Of a DNA stretch of 41,876 nt, positions 41,045 to 41,876 are shown piece by piece (positions within the stretch are counted from its first letter, which is position 1; each line of letters opens with the position of its first letter). The DNA comes from Bacteroidetes bacterium ADurb.Bin013. GTDB taxonomy: Bacteria > Bacteroidota > Bacteroidia > Bacteroidales > UBA932. The translations under genes were made by a program, and so were the position numbers. The notes under the pieces were generated by a model. The model saw only the letters and a list, made by a program, of their open reading frames with translations. It ran no database searches and was not told the origin of the DNA. The DNA lies in the NCBI GenBank assembly GCA_002071385.1, contig MWFB01000017.1, positions 1-41,876 on the forward strand. The letters are read 5' to 3'.

Positions 41045-41876
41045 TTATTGATTTTGATAATTACTTGTTCCTGTTATTTTTTCCAGTTCTGCTCTATAGA
41101 AAAGGTAGCTGTAGACAGATTGGTGATAAGCCAGACGCGCTTGCGTGAGGGCCAGTTCCGAGGCACTCAGATCCAGCCACGTCCCCATTCCGACTTCAAA
41201 TTGTTTGCGGCTTATGGAGTATGCCTTTTCTGCCATGGCCACGTTTTCTTTGTTAGAAGAGAATTCTTCCACGGCATTGCCCATCTGGTTAAGGCAGTTG
41301 TTTACATTCAGGCGTAGTGTCCTTTCTGAATTAATCCGGCTGTCTTCCAGGGTCTGGAGTGTCAGTTTGCTTTGCCGGACTTGTTGTTGCCGTTTCATTC
41401 CGCTGAACAAAGGGATGTTCAGGGCAAGGGAGGCGGTAGAGTATGGGTACCAGTTATAGTTGGAGAAACGGAAGTCATTGTTCATGGATGAATATTGATA
41501 ATTGGAAGAAAGGCTCAGGGTAGGAAGAAATGATGCTTTTGTGATCTTCATGGCCAGTTCCAGTTGTTGCTTCTGGATGGCAAGCTGCATCAGGTCAGTG
41601 TTGTTCTCCAGAGAAAACTCACTGGCTGCCGACAAACCCCCGGGAGTTACCTCTCCCTCATATTGGATCAGGGAACCTTCAAAGACCACAGGATACTCAA
41701 TATCAAGGCCCATCAGGGCTTTGAGTTGCATGGAGGCCAGTTCAATGGCTGTTTCCGAGGCCAGCAGGTTCGGATGCTGATTCTTAAGGGCAACCTCGGC
41801 ACGGAGTTTGTCAAACTCACTGGCCATCCCCTGTTCATATTTGTCGGTAACGGTTTTGGTGTTGAGTGCCACATTG
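41045..41876 (-). CDS. TolC-family outer-membrane efflux protein (RND operon), C-terminal part
   Basis: The gene runs off the window: about 276 C-terminal codons are present and the reading frame is open to 41876, so the start, signal peptide and first TolC repeat are not seen. The visible part includes a helical region (EFDKLRAEVALKNQHPNLLAS..IELASMQLKALMG), barrel strands (LSLSSNYQYSSMNNDFRF, YSTASLALNIPLFSGMKRQQQVRQSK) and the C-terminal helix (YSISRKQFEVGMGTWLDLSASELALTQARLAYHQSVYSYL). It is first in the RND operon, 3 bp before the adaptor gene, and distinct from the TolC-like protein at 34983-36335. Confidence 0.92.
   Translation of the reverse strand, partial: NVALNTKTVTDKYEQGMASEFDKLRAEVALKNQHPNLLASETAIELASMQLKALMGLDIEYPVVFEGSLIQYEGEVTPGGLSAASEFSLENNTDLMQLAIQKQQLELAMKITKASFLPTLSLSSNYQYSSMNNDFRFSNYNWYPYSTASLALNIPLFSGMKRQQQVRQSKLTLQTLEDSRINSERTLRLNVNNCLNQMGNAVEEFSSNKENVAMAEKAYSISRKQFEVGMGTWLDLSASELALTQARLAYHQSVYSYLFYRAELEKITGTSNYQNQ

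Overview
The window looks like chromosomal DNA of a member of the order Bacteroidales (phylum Bacteroidota). The evidence is a SusC/SusD-type glycan locus, FimB/Mfa2-type fimbrial genes, many lipoproteins with short signal peptides and a Cys, BACON and GIN domains, a DUF6377 regulator, and -7 boxes fitting TAnnTTTG rather than sigma-70 boxes. No rRNA, tRNA, CRISPR array, insertion sequence, recombinase or transposase gene was seen.

Layout. (1) 1-4700: an accessory region with several broken genes. It holds a frameshifted secreted cupin lipoprotein, a GIN-domain lipoprotein, and a fimbrial operon. In that operon a DUF3575 gene is a relic, the major fimbrillin is intact, and the FimB/Mfa2-like anchor/tip gene is interrupted by a short inverted DNA segment. 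(2) 4704-14413: a housekeeping-like region. It has a membrane protein, a small lipoprotein, a fatty-acid mini-cluster (fabH-fabK-fabF-fabZ, minus strand), asparagine synthetase A, a PhnP-like metallo-hydrolase, a DUF456 protein, a PlsC-type acyltransferase and a BASS-family transporter. (3) 14459-24366: a compact polysaccharide utilization locus on the minus strand, in transcription order SusC, SusD, a triple-repeat surface glycan-binding lipoprotein, a GH16 endo-glucanase with BACON domain, and a GH3 beta-glucosidase. The gene set points to beta-1,3-glucan (laminarin-type) use. (4) 24534-28773: an operon of a DUF819 membrane protein, a BamA/TamA-like barrel and a DUF6377 regulator, closed by a hairpin terminator. 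(5) 28837-30285: a divergent tyrosine phenol-lyase/tryptophanase-family enzyme with a strong terminator. (6) 30654-36335 (+): a MacB-type ABC exporter operon with two permeases, an adaptor and its own TolC-like channel. (7) 36612-41876 (-): an RND exporter operon (TolC-like protein, adaptor, RND pump, small PII-like protein) that converges on the previous operon. Between the two lie unusual hairpin elements.

The observation of greatest interest is at 3548-3794. This 247-bp segment is bounded by an inverted repeat (GGCTCT / AGAGCC, extendable to 11 of 15 positions) and reads as fimbrial tip protein only on the minus strand. Flipping it on paper at the repeats joins the upstream and downstream pieces, in frame at both junctions, into one 613-residue protein (2859-4700). 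This is what an intragenic DNA inversion (phase-variation switch) looks like, although a one-off rearrangement in a decaying locus is also possible.

The second unusual structure is at 36365-36604: two hairpins with different stems but an identical 28-nt core, followed by a third, partial inverted match. The third is the lyase at 28837-30285, whose PLP-site residues depart from both characterised family members.
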